Part shown: in pieces, positions 39,864 to 47,815 of the stretch
How the letters are laid out: each line of letters opens with the position of its first letter
Numbering within the stretch: position 1 is the first letter of the stretch
Assembly: GCA_951812505.1 (NCBI GenBank)
Contig: CATOSI010000001.1
Coordinates: 248,001 to 312,000 of the forward strand
DNA length: 64,000 nucleotides
DNA from: an uncultured Dehalococcoidia bacterium
GTDB taxonomy: Bacteria; Chloroflexota; Dehalococcoidia; Lucifugimonadales; UBA1123
Direction: 5' to 3'
Notes under the pieces: generated by a model
Databases searched by the model: none
Told to the model about the DNA's origin: nothing
What the model saw: the letters and a program-made list of their open reading frames with translations, nothing else
Translations under genes and position numbers: made by a program

Positions 39864-40794
39864 CGGATTCTGATGCGGCCTCAAGTAGATGCCGAGCAAG
39901 TTGGATCTTGTCCCGGTTGTTGTTCATTATCGTGTTCAGCACGAGAACGTTCATGCCCAGATTCCTGATGTCATCGGCAAGTTCTGCATCTAGCTCGTCG
40001 ATCACGAATGTGTCGCACAAGCCTAAGTACTGACGAGCCACCCCGACACAGGAAACGTCTTCACCCAATTCCTCCAGAATCTTAGCCGCCGGACCTTTCA
40101 GCGCCTGACCTCCGACAATTGGGCTCACCGCCAGCCTGGTACCTTCGAATCTCTCTATTCTCTCGCGAACACCCGGAACAGAGAGAATCGGAGCCACACT
40201 GAGATAAGGATTTGATGGACAGAATATGAGGGTGTCGCTTGAATTCAGGCCCTCGCTGAATTTCGCTGAAATCTTCGCTGACTGAGAGCCTTCGAAGCCC
40301 AGACTTGAAACTATAGGTTCACAGCCATGCCTTACAAAGTATGTTTGGAATGGCAGGACCCCTATGTCAGTAGAGACCGTTGTTCTCACCGGGTAGTCAG
40401 ACATCGGTATGATTGGATGCTCAAGCCCCAATCGGCCACACAGATGCTCCGTAACTTCTGAAAGGGATTTCCCCTCCCTCAGCATGTTGGTTCTCACGAT
40501 GTGAGTAGCCAGATCCTGGTCGCCAAGACCGAACCACGTTTCTTGGCCCAGCCTGTCCAGGGCCGACAGAGTCGCGAAGGTCTCATTCCTGATTCCCCAT
40601 CCTGTGTGCGGATTTGAGAGTTCCGCCAACGTGTACATCACCGTATCGAGGTCGGGACATACATACAGGCCGTGGAATTCTTCGTCATCTCCCGTATTGA
40701 CGACTATGCGAAGTTCATCCGGTTGCAGAATCTGAACCAGACCGAAGCAAAGTTTGGCGCCGCCAACACCACCTGTCAAGGCTAGCGCTCTCAT
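39853..40794 (-). CDS. cofD: 2-phospho-L-lactate transferase
   Basis: 313 residues. CofD/FbiA joins the CofC product to 7,8-didemethyl-8-hydroxy-5-deazariboflavin to make F420-0 (or its dehydro form). ALTGGVGGAKLCFGL is the N-terminal signature, followed by NTGDDEEFHGLYVCPDLDTVMYTLA and FCPSNPYLSVAPILSVPG. The ATG at 40794 has GGAGG nine bases upstream. A frame extension to 40884 lacks the family sequence. First gene of cofD-cofC-LLM, divergent from recF. Confidence 0.94.
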   Translation of the reverse strand: MRALALTGGVGGAKLCFGLVQILQPDELRIVVNTGDDEEFHGLYVCPDLDTVMYTLAELSNPHTGWGIRNETFATLSALDRLGQETWFGLGDQDLATHIVRTNMLREGKSLSEVTEHLCGRLGLEHPIIPMSDYPVRTTVSTDIGVLPFQTYFVRHGCEPIVSSLGFEGSQSAKISAKFSEGLNSSDTLIFCPSNPYLSVAPILSVPGVRERIERFEGTRLAVSPIVGGQALKGPAAKILEELGEDVSCVGVARQYLGLCDTFVIDELDAELADDIRNLGMNVLVLNTIMNNNRDKIQLARHLLEAASESDGS

Positions 40795-40922
40795 CTGAAT
40801 TTTCCTCCGCGCCAACAATGTGAAGTCAGTGTTTCCAACAATCAAACTCAAAATACTGTAACACGTCGAAGCGCCTACGACCAACCAATTGGGAGTTGTA
40901 AGAATAAGGAATCAGCCAGTGT

Positions 40923-42143
40923 ATGCTAACATCCTATGCAATACGTCCCGGGGGCAGTCCAATTCACGTTCGCAGAATCAGACTCTCTAACTTTCGCAAC
41001 TATGTTGGTTTGGATTTGTGCCTAGACCGGGGAATTACACTGATTGACGGGCGCAACGGGCATGGCAAGACTAACTTGCTGGAAGCAATATACGTGATGG
41101 TCATCGGGCGATCATCGAGGGGCGCGGCAGACCGACAGTTGGTCCGAGCAGGGGCGTTTGAGGACTTCCTTGTACACGCGCAAGTAAGTGGAGAAATCGT
41201 TGCTTCTTCGGGAACAGTCAACTTGCAGGTTGACTTCTCGGATGCTACCAAGAATCCAGATCCTCTGTCGGGTGCCAAACAATCCCAGTCGCGGAGAGTT
41301 CAGAAGACTTTCAGGGTGAACGGTGTTCCTAAGAGGTCCTCGGATTTCGTCGGGATTTTGAAAGCCGTACTCTTCGCTGCCGAGGATATAGACCTATTGG
41401 GCGGCCCGCCATCCGCTAGAAGAAGGTATGTTGACGTTCTGTCCACTCAACTTGTGCCCGGCTATGTGAAGGAGGCGCAGGAATACCAGAAAGTGTTGAC
41501 CCAGCGAAATCACCTTCTCAAGTCTGTCAGGAATCACGAGGCTAAGGAATCGGAGCTGGAGTTCTGGGATGTGCAACTTTCGATTCACGCGGCGCGAATT
41601 ATGGATGCCCGGCTTCGTGTACTGCGCGACCTTAACATAGCCGCAACTCCGATACATAGTGATCTGAGCGGACTGGATGAGGCGCTTTCCCTGAGTTATA
41701 TGCCATCTCTCGAAATGGGGGACTACGAGAATGCGCGAGATCTCTCTATGACCGTTCTGCGGGAACTTCGGGCCATCCGGCATCGTGAAATCGGCGCGGG
41801 ATTCTGCCTGATCGGGCCGCACCGTGACGATTTCAGCGCCGAACTGGACGGCATGGAAGTCGGCTCGTTCGCCTCCAGGGGGCAGGCCAGGACAGTGATA
41901 CTGGCAATGAAGCTCGGTGAAGCTCAGTTGATAAACGACAAAACTGAAGAAAAGCCGGTCGTCTTGCTTGATGATGTGATGTCCGAACTGGACTTGGGTC
42001 GCAGGAGACACGTATTCAACCGGATAAGGGATTACGACCAGGTTGTTATAACGACCGCCGAGGCCGATCTGAGTGACGTGATCGGAAGCAGCGCCGTCCG
42101 ACGCATGTCAATTGACTCCGGTCGGGTAACTTCGATCAACTGA
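40923..42143 (+). CDS. recF: DNA replication and repair protein RecF
   Basis: 406 residues, SMC-like ATPase that loads RecA at gaps. RRIRLSNFRNYVGLDLCLDRG and GRNGHGKTNLLEAIYVM (Walker A) open the protein; CLIGPHRDDF is the RecF Q-loop-region motif; ASRGQARTVILAMKL is the signature; VVLLDDVMSELDLGRR is Walker B. The usual dnaA/dnaN/gyrB neighbours are absent. It is divergent from cofD and followed by a sirtuin gene 31 bases later. Confidence 0.95.
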   Translation: MLTSYAIRPGGSPIHVRRIRLSNFRNYVGLDLCLDRGITLIDGRNGHGKTNLLEAIYVMVIGRSSRGAADRQLVRAGAFEDFLVHAQVSGEIVASSGTVNLQVDFSDATKNPDPLSGAKQSQSRRVQKTFRVNGVPKRSSDFVGILKAVLFAAEDIDLLGGPPSARRRYVDVLSTQLVPGYVKEAQEYQKVLTQRNHLLKSVRNHEAKESELEFWDVQLSIHAARIMDARLRVLRDLNIAATPIHSDLSGLDEALSLSYMPSLEMGDYENARDLSMTVLRELRAIRHREIGAGFCLIGPHRDDFSAELDGMEVGSFASRGQARTVILAMKLGEAQLINDKTEEKPVVLLDDVMSELDLGRRRHVFNRIRDYDQVVITTAEADLSDVIGSSAVRRMSIDSGRVTSIN

Positions 42144-42174
42144 AGGAATAGCGCTCGACGCTCTGGGGGTAAAG

Positions 42175-42951
42175 TTGCAGGATATTGAGATGGCACTGGA
42201 GAAGGCGGCTGAACTCGTAAGCGGCTCTGGTTACGTGGTCGCCCTCGTGGGAGCCGGGCTCTCCGCGGAGAGCGGTATTCCGACGTTCAGGGGTACGGGG
42301 GGCCTGTGGACGCGCGTAGGCGAACCCAGCATGAACGGATATGAGCAGTTCCTGCGCGATCCTATCCGGTGGTGGGAGCACCAACTCGATCCCGGCGCCG
42401 ACCCGGCCCGAACTGAGTTCAGGGAAGCGATTGACAGCGCCGAGCCGAACGCCGGGCATTATGCTCTTGTCAGAATGGAGCGTCTTGGCATACTGAAAAT
42501 GACAATCACCCAGAACGTGGATAACCTGCACGTTAGGGCAGGAGTTGCAAATCTGGTTGAGATTCATGGCAATCGCACGAAGGTGCGCTGCATCGGCTGC
42601 GAGATGCGATGGCTGCGCGAGTCGTTCGATTACGCGAAACTGCCGCCGCTGTGCCCCGACTGCGGCAGCCTTGTCAAAGGGGACACGGTGATGTTCGGCG
42701 AGCCGATCCCACCCTCGGTGATAGATGCCTGCTTCCGAGAGACAGCGCTGTGCGACTGTATGATAGTCTGCGGAACGTCGGCGACGGTGTTTCCAGCTGC
42801 CAGTTTCCCTCGGATGGTTAAGGAAAACGGTGGGACCCTCATCGAGGCGAATCCCAATCCAACACCGCTTTCAGAATCTGCGGACGTCGTTCTGCGCGGC
42901 CCTACGGGAGAATACCTGCCTGAACTGGTGAACAGGCTGGAACGATTATAG
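42175..42951 (+). CDS. NAD-dependent protein deacylase, sirtuin family
   Basis: 258 residues. Sir2 proteins remove acyl groups from lysine using NAD. VALVGAGLSAESGIPTFRG is the NAD site, TQNVDNLHVRAG and EIHGN give the catalytic Asn-Asp and His, CIGC and CPDC form the zinc site, and VMFGEPIP, CGTSATVFPAA and EANPNPTPL complete the fold. A TTG start at 42175 with GGGGG upstream is used; ATG at 42190 is possible. It may control acetyl-CoA-linked enzymes. Confidence 0.94.
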   Translation: MQDIEMALEKAAELVSGSGYVVALVGAGLSAESGIPTFRGTGGLWTRVGEPSMNGYEQFLRDPIRWWEHQLDPGADPARTEFREAIDSAEPNAGHYALVRMERLGILKMTITQNVDNLHVRAGVANLVEIHGNRTKVRCIGCEMRWLRESFDYAKLPPLCPDCGSLVKGDTVMFGEPIPPSVIDACFRETALCDCMIVCGTSATVFPAASFPRMVKENGGTLIEANPNPTPLSESADVVLRGPTGEYLPELVNRLERL

Positions 42952-42986
42952 CCGCGCCAAGAATTTCAGCTGTCTTTGGTGGAGTC

Positions 42987-43868
42987 CTACCGTATTACTT
43001 CCCATACTCGGCACCTGCCGTCGGCGCTTGCGGCTGCCACCATGTCGCCGTCGGGCGAACTTGCCACCCCGTACATTCCCTTGATACCCGTCTCATAGTG
43101 TGCCGAAATCTCCAGGCTGGCGAGGTCCAGCGCCACGATCCCGCCATCCACGGAGGATACGAGCGAATTCGTGCCGGGTAGGAATGCTGATGAATTCGCT
43201 CTGCCGCCATTCGGGAAGCCTGACGTGATCAGTTCATATGTCTCTTTCGCGTAAATTGCCAGTTCGCCCTCGTATGTCGTGCAGCATAGGTTGCCGTCCG
43301 GAAGGTAGAGGCAGCTTGTCGCCGGCTGTCCTGGAACTTCCAGCTCTTTCAGCACTTCCAGACTCTGGACATCCCATATCTTTACTATATTGCCAAGGCC
43401 GGCAGTGGCCAGTGAATTGCCGTCTGTCGAGAAGCTGAGTGACGTGACGTGCTTTGGATGGGACCTGAAAATCTCAAGCGAGTCAGCCCCTTTCTTCCAA
43501 ATGCCGACCCTGCCGCCATATGAAGAACTGGCCGCGAGCGTCCCATCAGGAGAGAACTTAACTGACGCGACCGTATTGCGGTGTCCCGACAGACGATGGA
43601 CCTGTTCTCCCGTTTCCCAACCCCAGATCATGACGGTGCGATCGGTGGAGCCTGTTATGGCAATAGTCCCGTCCGGCGACAGATCAATGGCGTTGGCGCT
43701 CTTTTCGTGTCCTGTGAAGCTTCGTAGGTGGTCGAATTCGGGCACCGACCATACCTGGATCAGCGCGTCCATTCCGGTGGTTGCAAGTTCATTCCCATCG
43801 TGCGAGAACAGCACGGACTGAGCGTGCCTGGGATGGGCTTTGAATTCCGCTATCAGGTTGAGTTTCAT
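42987..43868 (-). CDS. WD40 repeat protein
   Basis: 293 residues consisting almost only of WD40 blades, for example SVLFSHDGNELATTGMDALIQVWSV, AIDLSPDGTIAITGSTDRTVMIWGW, SVKFSPDGTLAASSSYGGRVGIW and SLSFSTDGNSLATAGLGNIVKIWDV. About seven blades would close one beta-propeller. No signal peptide or extra domain is present, so it is likely a cytoplasmic binding scaffold. Partner unknown. It is convergent with the sirtuin gene. Confidence 0.88.
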   Translation of the reverse strand: MKLNLIAEFKAHPRHAQSVLFSHDGNELATTGMDALIQVWSVPEFDHLRSFTGHEKSANAIDLSPDGTIAITGSTDRTVMIWGWETGEQVHRLSGHRNTVASVKFSPDGTLAASSSYGGRVGIWKKGADSLEIFRSHPKHVTSLSFSTDGNSLATAGLGNIVKIWDVQSLEVLKELEVPGQPATSCLYLPDGNLCCTTYEGELAIYAKETYELITSGFPNGGRANSSAFLPGTNSLVSSVDGGIVALDLASLEISAHYETGIKGMYGVASSPDGDMVAAASADGRCRVWEVIR

Positions 43869-43980
43869 CTATATCTCCGTTATAGCTCTTTCACTTCTAG
43901 GAAGACGATCAGGGTCTTTTTCATTGTCCTGTTTGGCATAATCGTAGTACAGCGTCCAGCGAGTTTTGCCATCTAGCAGC

Positions 43981-44050
43981 CTACCCCTGCCTCTGGATTG
44001 CCTGGAGGCGAGCCCTTCGGGGTTCCCGCCTTCGCGGGAATGACGAGACG
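43981..44050 (+). repeat. Hairpin repeat, copy 2 (interrupted form)
   Basis: It begins CTACCCCTG and ends TTCCCGCCTTCGCGGGAA followed by TGACG, like the other copies, but about 30 extra bases with a GCCTGGAGGC-type inverted stretch lie between the two parts. Confidence 0.65.
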
Positions 44051-44115
44051 AAAGTGAAAGACCCTGGGAAGGCGATCAGGGGATATACTCGACTTTATGA
44101 CTTTGATAACTGTAC

Positions 44116-44215
44116 TGGTGAGTGTGCAGGTTGTCTGCTGTCGGCCTGCAGATGGGGTCTGGTACCTGTATTTCACCTACAAAGTCCTGTATTTACCTGC
44201 TCAGGGATTTTTTTG
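44116..44215 (-). repeat. Dispersed repeat, copy B
   Basis: The reverse complement aligns along its length with 35468-35562. Identical blocks include ACCAGACCCCA, AAATACAGG and CTGCA. A T-run follows at 44208 on the plus strand. Confidence 0.65.
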
Positions 44216-44226
44216 TCCCCGTGACT

Positions 44227-44256
44227 TTGATTGATAGAACTCGCTTAATGTATAGT
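44227..44256 (+). promoter_or_regulatory. Orphan promoter facing the methyltransferase gene
   Basis: TTGATT at 44227-44232 and TATAGT at 44251-44256 with an 18-base spacer. No plus-strand gene follows. A transcript would run antisense into the methyltransferase gene that ends at 44327. Confidence 0.4.
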
Positions 44257-44326
44257 ACGTGTGTTCTGCATATCGTACATTGTAGCACAGCTCAGGAAAT
44301 GAAGTGAAGATGGAACGATAGTTTGT

Positions 44327-45046
44327 TTAGATAATCGGACTGGCTGGATTCGACGCCGCATTCATCGGCATGGAGCATACGAGCTCTGAGCTTCCGCGTT
44401 TAGCAAGGATTGTGACATCGGCGGATTGAAACTCGACATGCCAGCCCATCCGGGTGGCGATCCAATCCAATGTGCGGCGCGTGTAGAAGGCAATATGTGT
44501 CGGGTCGCGCTGGTAGTGCCAATCTCCGAATTTCGAGCGCTCGTCCAATATCCCAGTCATTATTCCCACTCTTCCCCCCGGTCGGAGAATCGAATTCAGG
44601 AGGGCGAATACTTCCATAGGCTGTCTCAGGTGCTCGACGGTTTCGGTGCATGTTATGAAGTCGTAAATCCTAGCGAGTGGCTCGGGATCGGGGAAGAAGT
44701 ACAGATCGTACTTTTCCACACGGAAACCGTCTTCAGTCATCATCTGGACCAGAGCGGGCCCTGGTCCGCAGCCGTAGTCCAAACCGCGTTCTCCTTTGTT
44801 GAGCAACGGCCTGAGAGGACTCCACAGCCTCGACAGGAAGGACCTGTATCTAACGTCCTCGGGATCATTGTCGTGCATCAGGTATCGCTGCATCTCAGCG
44901 TCGGGCGGCAAGTGGAATTCAGGCGGCACGAACGCCAAGTCGCAGGTACGACATTCGTGGAATTCGCGGATTCCGTGCCTATCGTCAGATCTGTGCAGAA
45001 ACTGCGTGTCGCTACTCTGACAGAGTGGACAGGTCGGTTCAGACAT
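44327..45046 (-). CDS. SAM-dependent methyltransferase with zinc-ribbon N-terminus
   Basis: 239 residues from the ATG at 45046. The start CPLCQSSDTQFLHRSDDRHG and CRTC form a zinc-ribbon-like N-terminus, common in sugar/polyketide-type methyltransferases. The SAM domain has RGLDYGCGPGPAL, a TETVEHLRQP loop and LRPGGRVGIMT. An open frame to 45139 would overlap the HesB-like gene. Substrate unknown. Confidence 0.82.
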   Translation of the reverse strand: MSEPTCPLCQSSDTQFLHRSDDRHGIREFHECRTCDLAFVPPEFHLPPDAEMQRYLMHDNDPEDVRYRSFLSRLWSPLRPLLNKGERGLDYGCGPGPALVQMMTEDGFRVEKYDLYFFPDPEPLARIYDFITCTETVEHLRQPMEVFALLNSILRPGGRVGIMTGILDERSKFGDWHYQRDPTHIAFYTRRTLDWIATRMGWHVEFQSADVTILAKRGSSELVCSMPMNAASNPASPII

Positions 45047-45086
45047 TGAAGCGTCCGGGCTATGATTGACGAAATGCCGGGTGGGT

Positions 45087-45371
45087 TTAGTAAACGTCGA
45101 GAGTGAAACCCTGCCCTTGGGGAGTTTCCTTGTAGTCAAGAACTGAGGTGGACATCTGGGGGGCTAGCTGCTGGCTTAGCAGGAGAATCTTGGTTCCTCT
45201 CAGGGTTACAGTGAGGTCGTCGCTCTTCTCGTCGTCTATGACTATGCCAAAGTCGCCGGGGCCCGGCCACGATGGTGGAATGGCCAGCCTCAGGCACCGT
45301 CCTGCGCCGAGATTGCGCTGGTCCACGATGTTCTTGAGTTCACGCTTAGCTTGCGCCGTAACAGTCAACAT
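45087..45371 (-). CDS. HesB/IscA-like protein without cysteines
   Basis: 94 residues with the HesB-like beta fold: MLTVTAQAKRELKNIVDQ, LRLAIPPSWPGPGDFGIVID and TSVLDYKETPQGQGFTLDV line up with Fe-S scaffold proteins. The three conserved Cys of IscA are all missing, so it cannot bind a cluster in the standard way. Similar cysteine-free HesB-like proteins exist with unknown roles. It sits between the EtfA-side genes and the methyltransferase on one strand, seven bases from the gene upstream. Confidence 0.7.
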   Translation of the reverse strand: MLTVTAQAKRELKNIVDQRNLGAGRCLRLAIPPSWPGPGDFGIVIDDEKSDDLTVTLRGTKILLLSQQLAPQMSTSVLDYKETPQGQGFTLDVY

Positions 45372-45377
45372 GGGATC

Positions 45378-45824
45378 TCAGCCGGACGATCCTTCCCGAG
45401 ACCAGAGTGTGTGGTAGTTGTCGCCGGTAATCGCGGCAGTTAGTTCCTCGCTCTCCAGCTGACGAAGCTCGGTCATCGCTTTCTCACAAGCAACCAGTAT
45501 CCCGTCGTCGCCGGATTCTTCCAGACGGGCAAGAATCTTGTCCCAGACCCCTGAACTAATAAGGCTGCCCACGTATCTCTGCCACGGCACAAGAGTGAGA
45601 TTGGTGGGTCTTGGGAACTCGGGCCTGATACGTCGGATGGATCTCATCCTGTCCTGCGGCGACCTCGCCATGGGCATAAGCCTCACCAGAGGGCCGACGC
45701 CTTCCTTGTAGCGTGTGTCGACAATCAGGGCGCGTCTGAATGTGGGGAAGAAAACCGACATAACTTCGGCGCGCTCTATATTCTGAATAACGTCTCGGAT
45801 GTCGAAGAGGAAATTCCCTTCCAT
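45378..45824 (-). CDS. Uncharacterised protein upstream of HesB-like gene
   Basis: 148 residues from the ATG at 45824, soluble and basic-to-mixed. Contains FLFDIRDVIQNIERAEVMSVFFPTFRRALIVDTRYKEGVGPLVRLMP, which recurs as a conserved core in Chloroflexota-type hypothetical proteins, though I cannot name a domain. It lies 32 bases after etfA and seven before the HesB-like gene, so it probably belongs to the etfB-etfA transcript. Upstream open frame to 46001 overlaps etfA and is ignored. Confidence 0.65.
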   Translation of the reverse strand: MEGNFLFDIRDVIQNIERAEVMSVFFPTFRRALIVDTRYKEGVGPLVRLMPMARSPQDRMRSIRRIRPEFPRPTNLTLVPWQRYVGSLISSGVWDKILARLEESGDDGILVACEKAMTELRQLESEELTAAITGDNYHTLWSREGSSG

Positions 45825-45856
45825 GACCACTCCGTTCCTGAGTCTTGTTCTTGCCG

Positions 45857-46849
45857 CTAATCGTCCCTCAGTTCCCGAAGAGTCTCCATGAAAGACGGGA
45901 GAACCTTGTTCCAGTCGCCCACGACTCCATAAGTAGCAGACTTGAAAATATTGGCATCCTCGTCGCGGTTGATGGCAACTATGTTCTTGGAAGCCGAACA
46001 TCCCGCCATGTGCTGGCTTGCGCCCGATATGCCAATGGTAATGTAGAGGTCTGGTGTTATCGTCTTGCCGGTCAGGCCCACCTGATGGCTGTGGTCAATC
46101 CATCCCGCGTCGCAGGCGGCGCGCGACGCACCGAGAGCGCCGCCGAGAAGGTCGCTCAATGTCTGAAGCTGCTCGAATGGCTCAGGTCCCCCGAGACCGC
46201 GGCCGCCACTCACAACTATGCCGGCATCCTCGAGCCTGACACCCTCCGCTTCCTGTGAGACCGTCTCAACGAGTCGAGCCTTGATAACCGACTCATCCAA
46301 TTCGGCCGAGAACTCTTCGACACTGCCTGTTCGTGCGGAATCCGGCTCGTTTGCCTCTATGGTCTTGGGTCTGACTATCACCACTTGAACACCGTCGCCT
46401 GTGAACGAAACGCTTGCCATGGCATTTCCGCCATAGACCGGTCGGGTAGCCTTCACCCTTCCGGTATCTGAGTTCACGGATACTTCGACGCAGTCCTGCG
46501 CGACCGCCGCTCCGAGTCGGAACGCAAGCCTGGGCCCTACGTCTCGACCGAGAGGCGTTCTGCCAACCAGTATTATGGAAGGCTCGATCTGCCTGGCGAC
46601 TTGTTCCAAAGCGGAGAGGTGCGCGTCAATCTGAGGCTCGCTTAGAAATGGGCTTTCCACCTTGTAAGCGGTGTCGGCGCCCATCGAGATGGCATCGTCC
46701 GCTTCGCTTCCCACCGACGCGCCCTGCAATGAGACAGATACTTCGCCGCCGGTTTCATCGGCCAGCGAGCGTGCGAGCGAGAGCAGTTCGCCCGTAACGC
46801 CGGCGAGACCTCTTTGATCTAATTCTCCTAAGACCAGAATCCCCTGCAT
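45857..46849 (-). CDS. etfA: Electron transfer flavoprotein, alpha subunit
   Basis: 330 residues. EtfA carries FAD and transfers electrons from acyl-CoA dehydrogenases to the quinone pool. Hallmarks lie in the C-terminal FAD domain: VSGGRGLGGPEPFEQLQTLSD, GASRAACDAGW, GLTGKTITPDLYITIGISGASQHMAG and AINRDEDANIFKSATYGVVGD. It lies 45 bases after etfB in the same direction. The acyl-CoA dehydrogenase at 0.4 kb and others elsewhere are expected electron donors. Confidence 0.95.
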   Translation of the reverse strand: MQGILVLGELDQRGLAGVTGELLSLARSLADETGGEVSVSLQGASVGSEADDAISMGADTAYKVESPFLSEPQIDAHLSALEQVARQIEPSIILVGRTPLGRDVGPRLAFRLGAAVAQDCVEVSVNSDTGRVKATRPVYGGNAMASVSFTGDGVQVVIVRPKTIEANEPDSARTGSVEEFSAELDESVIKARLVETVSQEAEGVRLEDAGIVVSGGRGLGGPEPFEQLQTLSDLLGGALGASRAACDAGWIDHSHQVGLTGKTITPDLYITIGISGASQHMAGCSASKNIVAINRDEDANIFKSATYGVVGDWNKVLPSFMETLRELRDD

Positions 46850-46894
46850 CAGAAATCTCCAAAGTAGTTATAAGTGGTGAGCTTCTCGAGTCGG

Positions 46895-47692
46895 CTAGAC
46901 CAGTCGGGCCTCGCGCAGCTTGAGAGCAAGCTGCCTGCCGGCGTCCGCCTCGTCCTCACCCTCGATGAACTCGCATTGTTTGTCGCTGACGGGCACGTAC
47001 AGGTCTTCCAGGTTGAGTCTGGGCGCAAGCGCGGACTCATCAAGACCTATGTCGGACGCGGTCCATACAGTCGGACGCTTTCTTCCGGCCATCATAATGC
47101 CGCGCAGAGTCGGGTAGCGCGGCTCGCCCAGTTCGTTGCTGACGGTTACCAGTGCGGGAAGGGGAGCCTGGACTACTTCGTACCCGTCGGTCAAAGCCCT
47201 CTGAACCACAATCCCGCCATTCTGAGTCTCTATCTTCTGAGCCATGGTCACGCTGGGAAGACCGAGCAACTCAGCCACGCCGAGCGGTACCATCGAGTTG
47301 TCCCAGTCGGACGCCTGTCTTCCACAGAGTACGAGGTCGAAGTCGCCCGCTTTCTTAATGGCTTCCGCAAGGGCTTGCGCGGTCGCAAATGCGTCAAGTT
47401 CGGCGGTAAGTGGGTCATCAACCAGAATCAGTTCGTCGGCGCCCATGGAAAGCGGCTTCTTCATCACATCCATGACGAACCCGTTTCCAACAGAAATGAC
47501 GGTGATGTTCGCTCCGTCGGCCTCTTTGAGTTGAAGAGCGGCTTCGACGGCGTTCTCATCAAACCCATTTACTACCGGCGGGATACCGGCTGCCGGAACG
47601 ACGCTCTTAGTGTCAGGATCTATTCTGAATGCGGATGCCGGTGTCTCCGGATCTACAACCTGCTTGGCGCAAACGACTATATTGATTGCCAC
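46895..47692 (-). CDS. etfB: Electron transfer flavoprotein, beta subunit
   Basis: 265 residues, usual for EtfB, which binds AMP. INIVVCAKQVVDPETPASAF is the start, NGFDENAVEAALQLKEADGANITVISVG and LVLCGRQASDWDNSMVPLGVAELLGLP are typical. GTG start with GAGG eight bases upstream. Upstream of etfA. No Fe-S quinone oxidoreductase (FixC/ETF-QO) is in the window. Confidence 0.95.
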   Translation of the reverse strand: MAINIVVCAKQVVDPETPASAFRIDPDTKSVVPAAGIPPVVNGFDENAVEAALQLKEADGANITVISVGNGFVMDVMKKPLSMGADELILVDDPLTAELDAFATAQALAEAIKKAGDFDLVLCGRQASDWDNSMVPLGVAELLGLPSVTMAQKIETQNGGIVVQRALTDGYEVVQAPLPALVTVSNELGEPRYPTLRGIMMAGRKRPTVWTASDIGLDESALAPRLNLEDLYVPVSDKQCEFIEGEDEADAGRQLALKLREARLV

Positions 47693-47815
47693 GAACGGAA
47701 CCTCACGAAAATGAATGGAATCTTACTTGGAACACTGCATTCGACTATAGCATCGCGTCTCGAACAGCGTCAAACCAGTTTCAACTCCTGGGACATCGAG
47801 TCCGCTATGCGCGTT

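Larger units (their letters stand above)
43869..44326. other. Repeat-rich gap
   Basis: 458 bases with no convincing gene. It contains two near-identical 15-base direct repeats (GGAAG(A/G)CGATCAGGG at 43900-43914 and 44067-44081), the hairpin repeat near 44028, dispersed repeat copy B (44116-44215), and a plus-strand promoter (44227-44256) with no gene in front of it. Confidence 0.55.

Noticed and set aside
40795..40884. 30-codon extension of CofD
   Set aside because: The upstream residues do not match the family and the ATG at 40794 has an excellent GGAGG.
45047..45139. 31-codon N-terminal extension of the methyltransferase
   Set aside because: It would overlap the HesB-like gene in another frame, and the zinc-ribbon start at 45046 fits the family.
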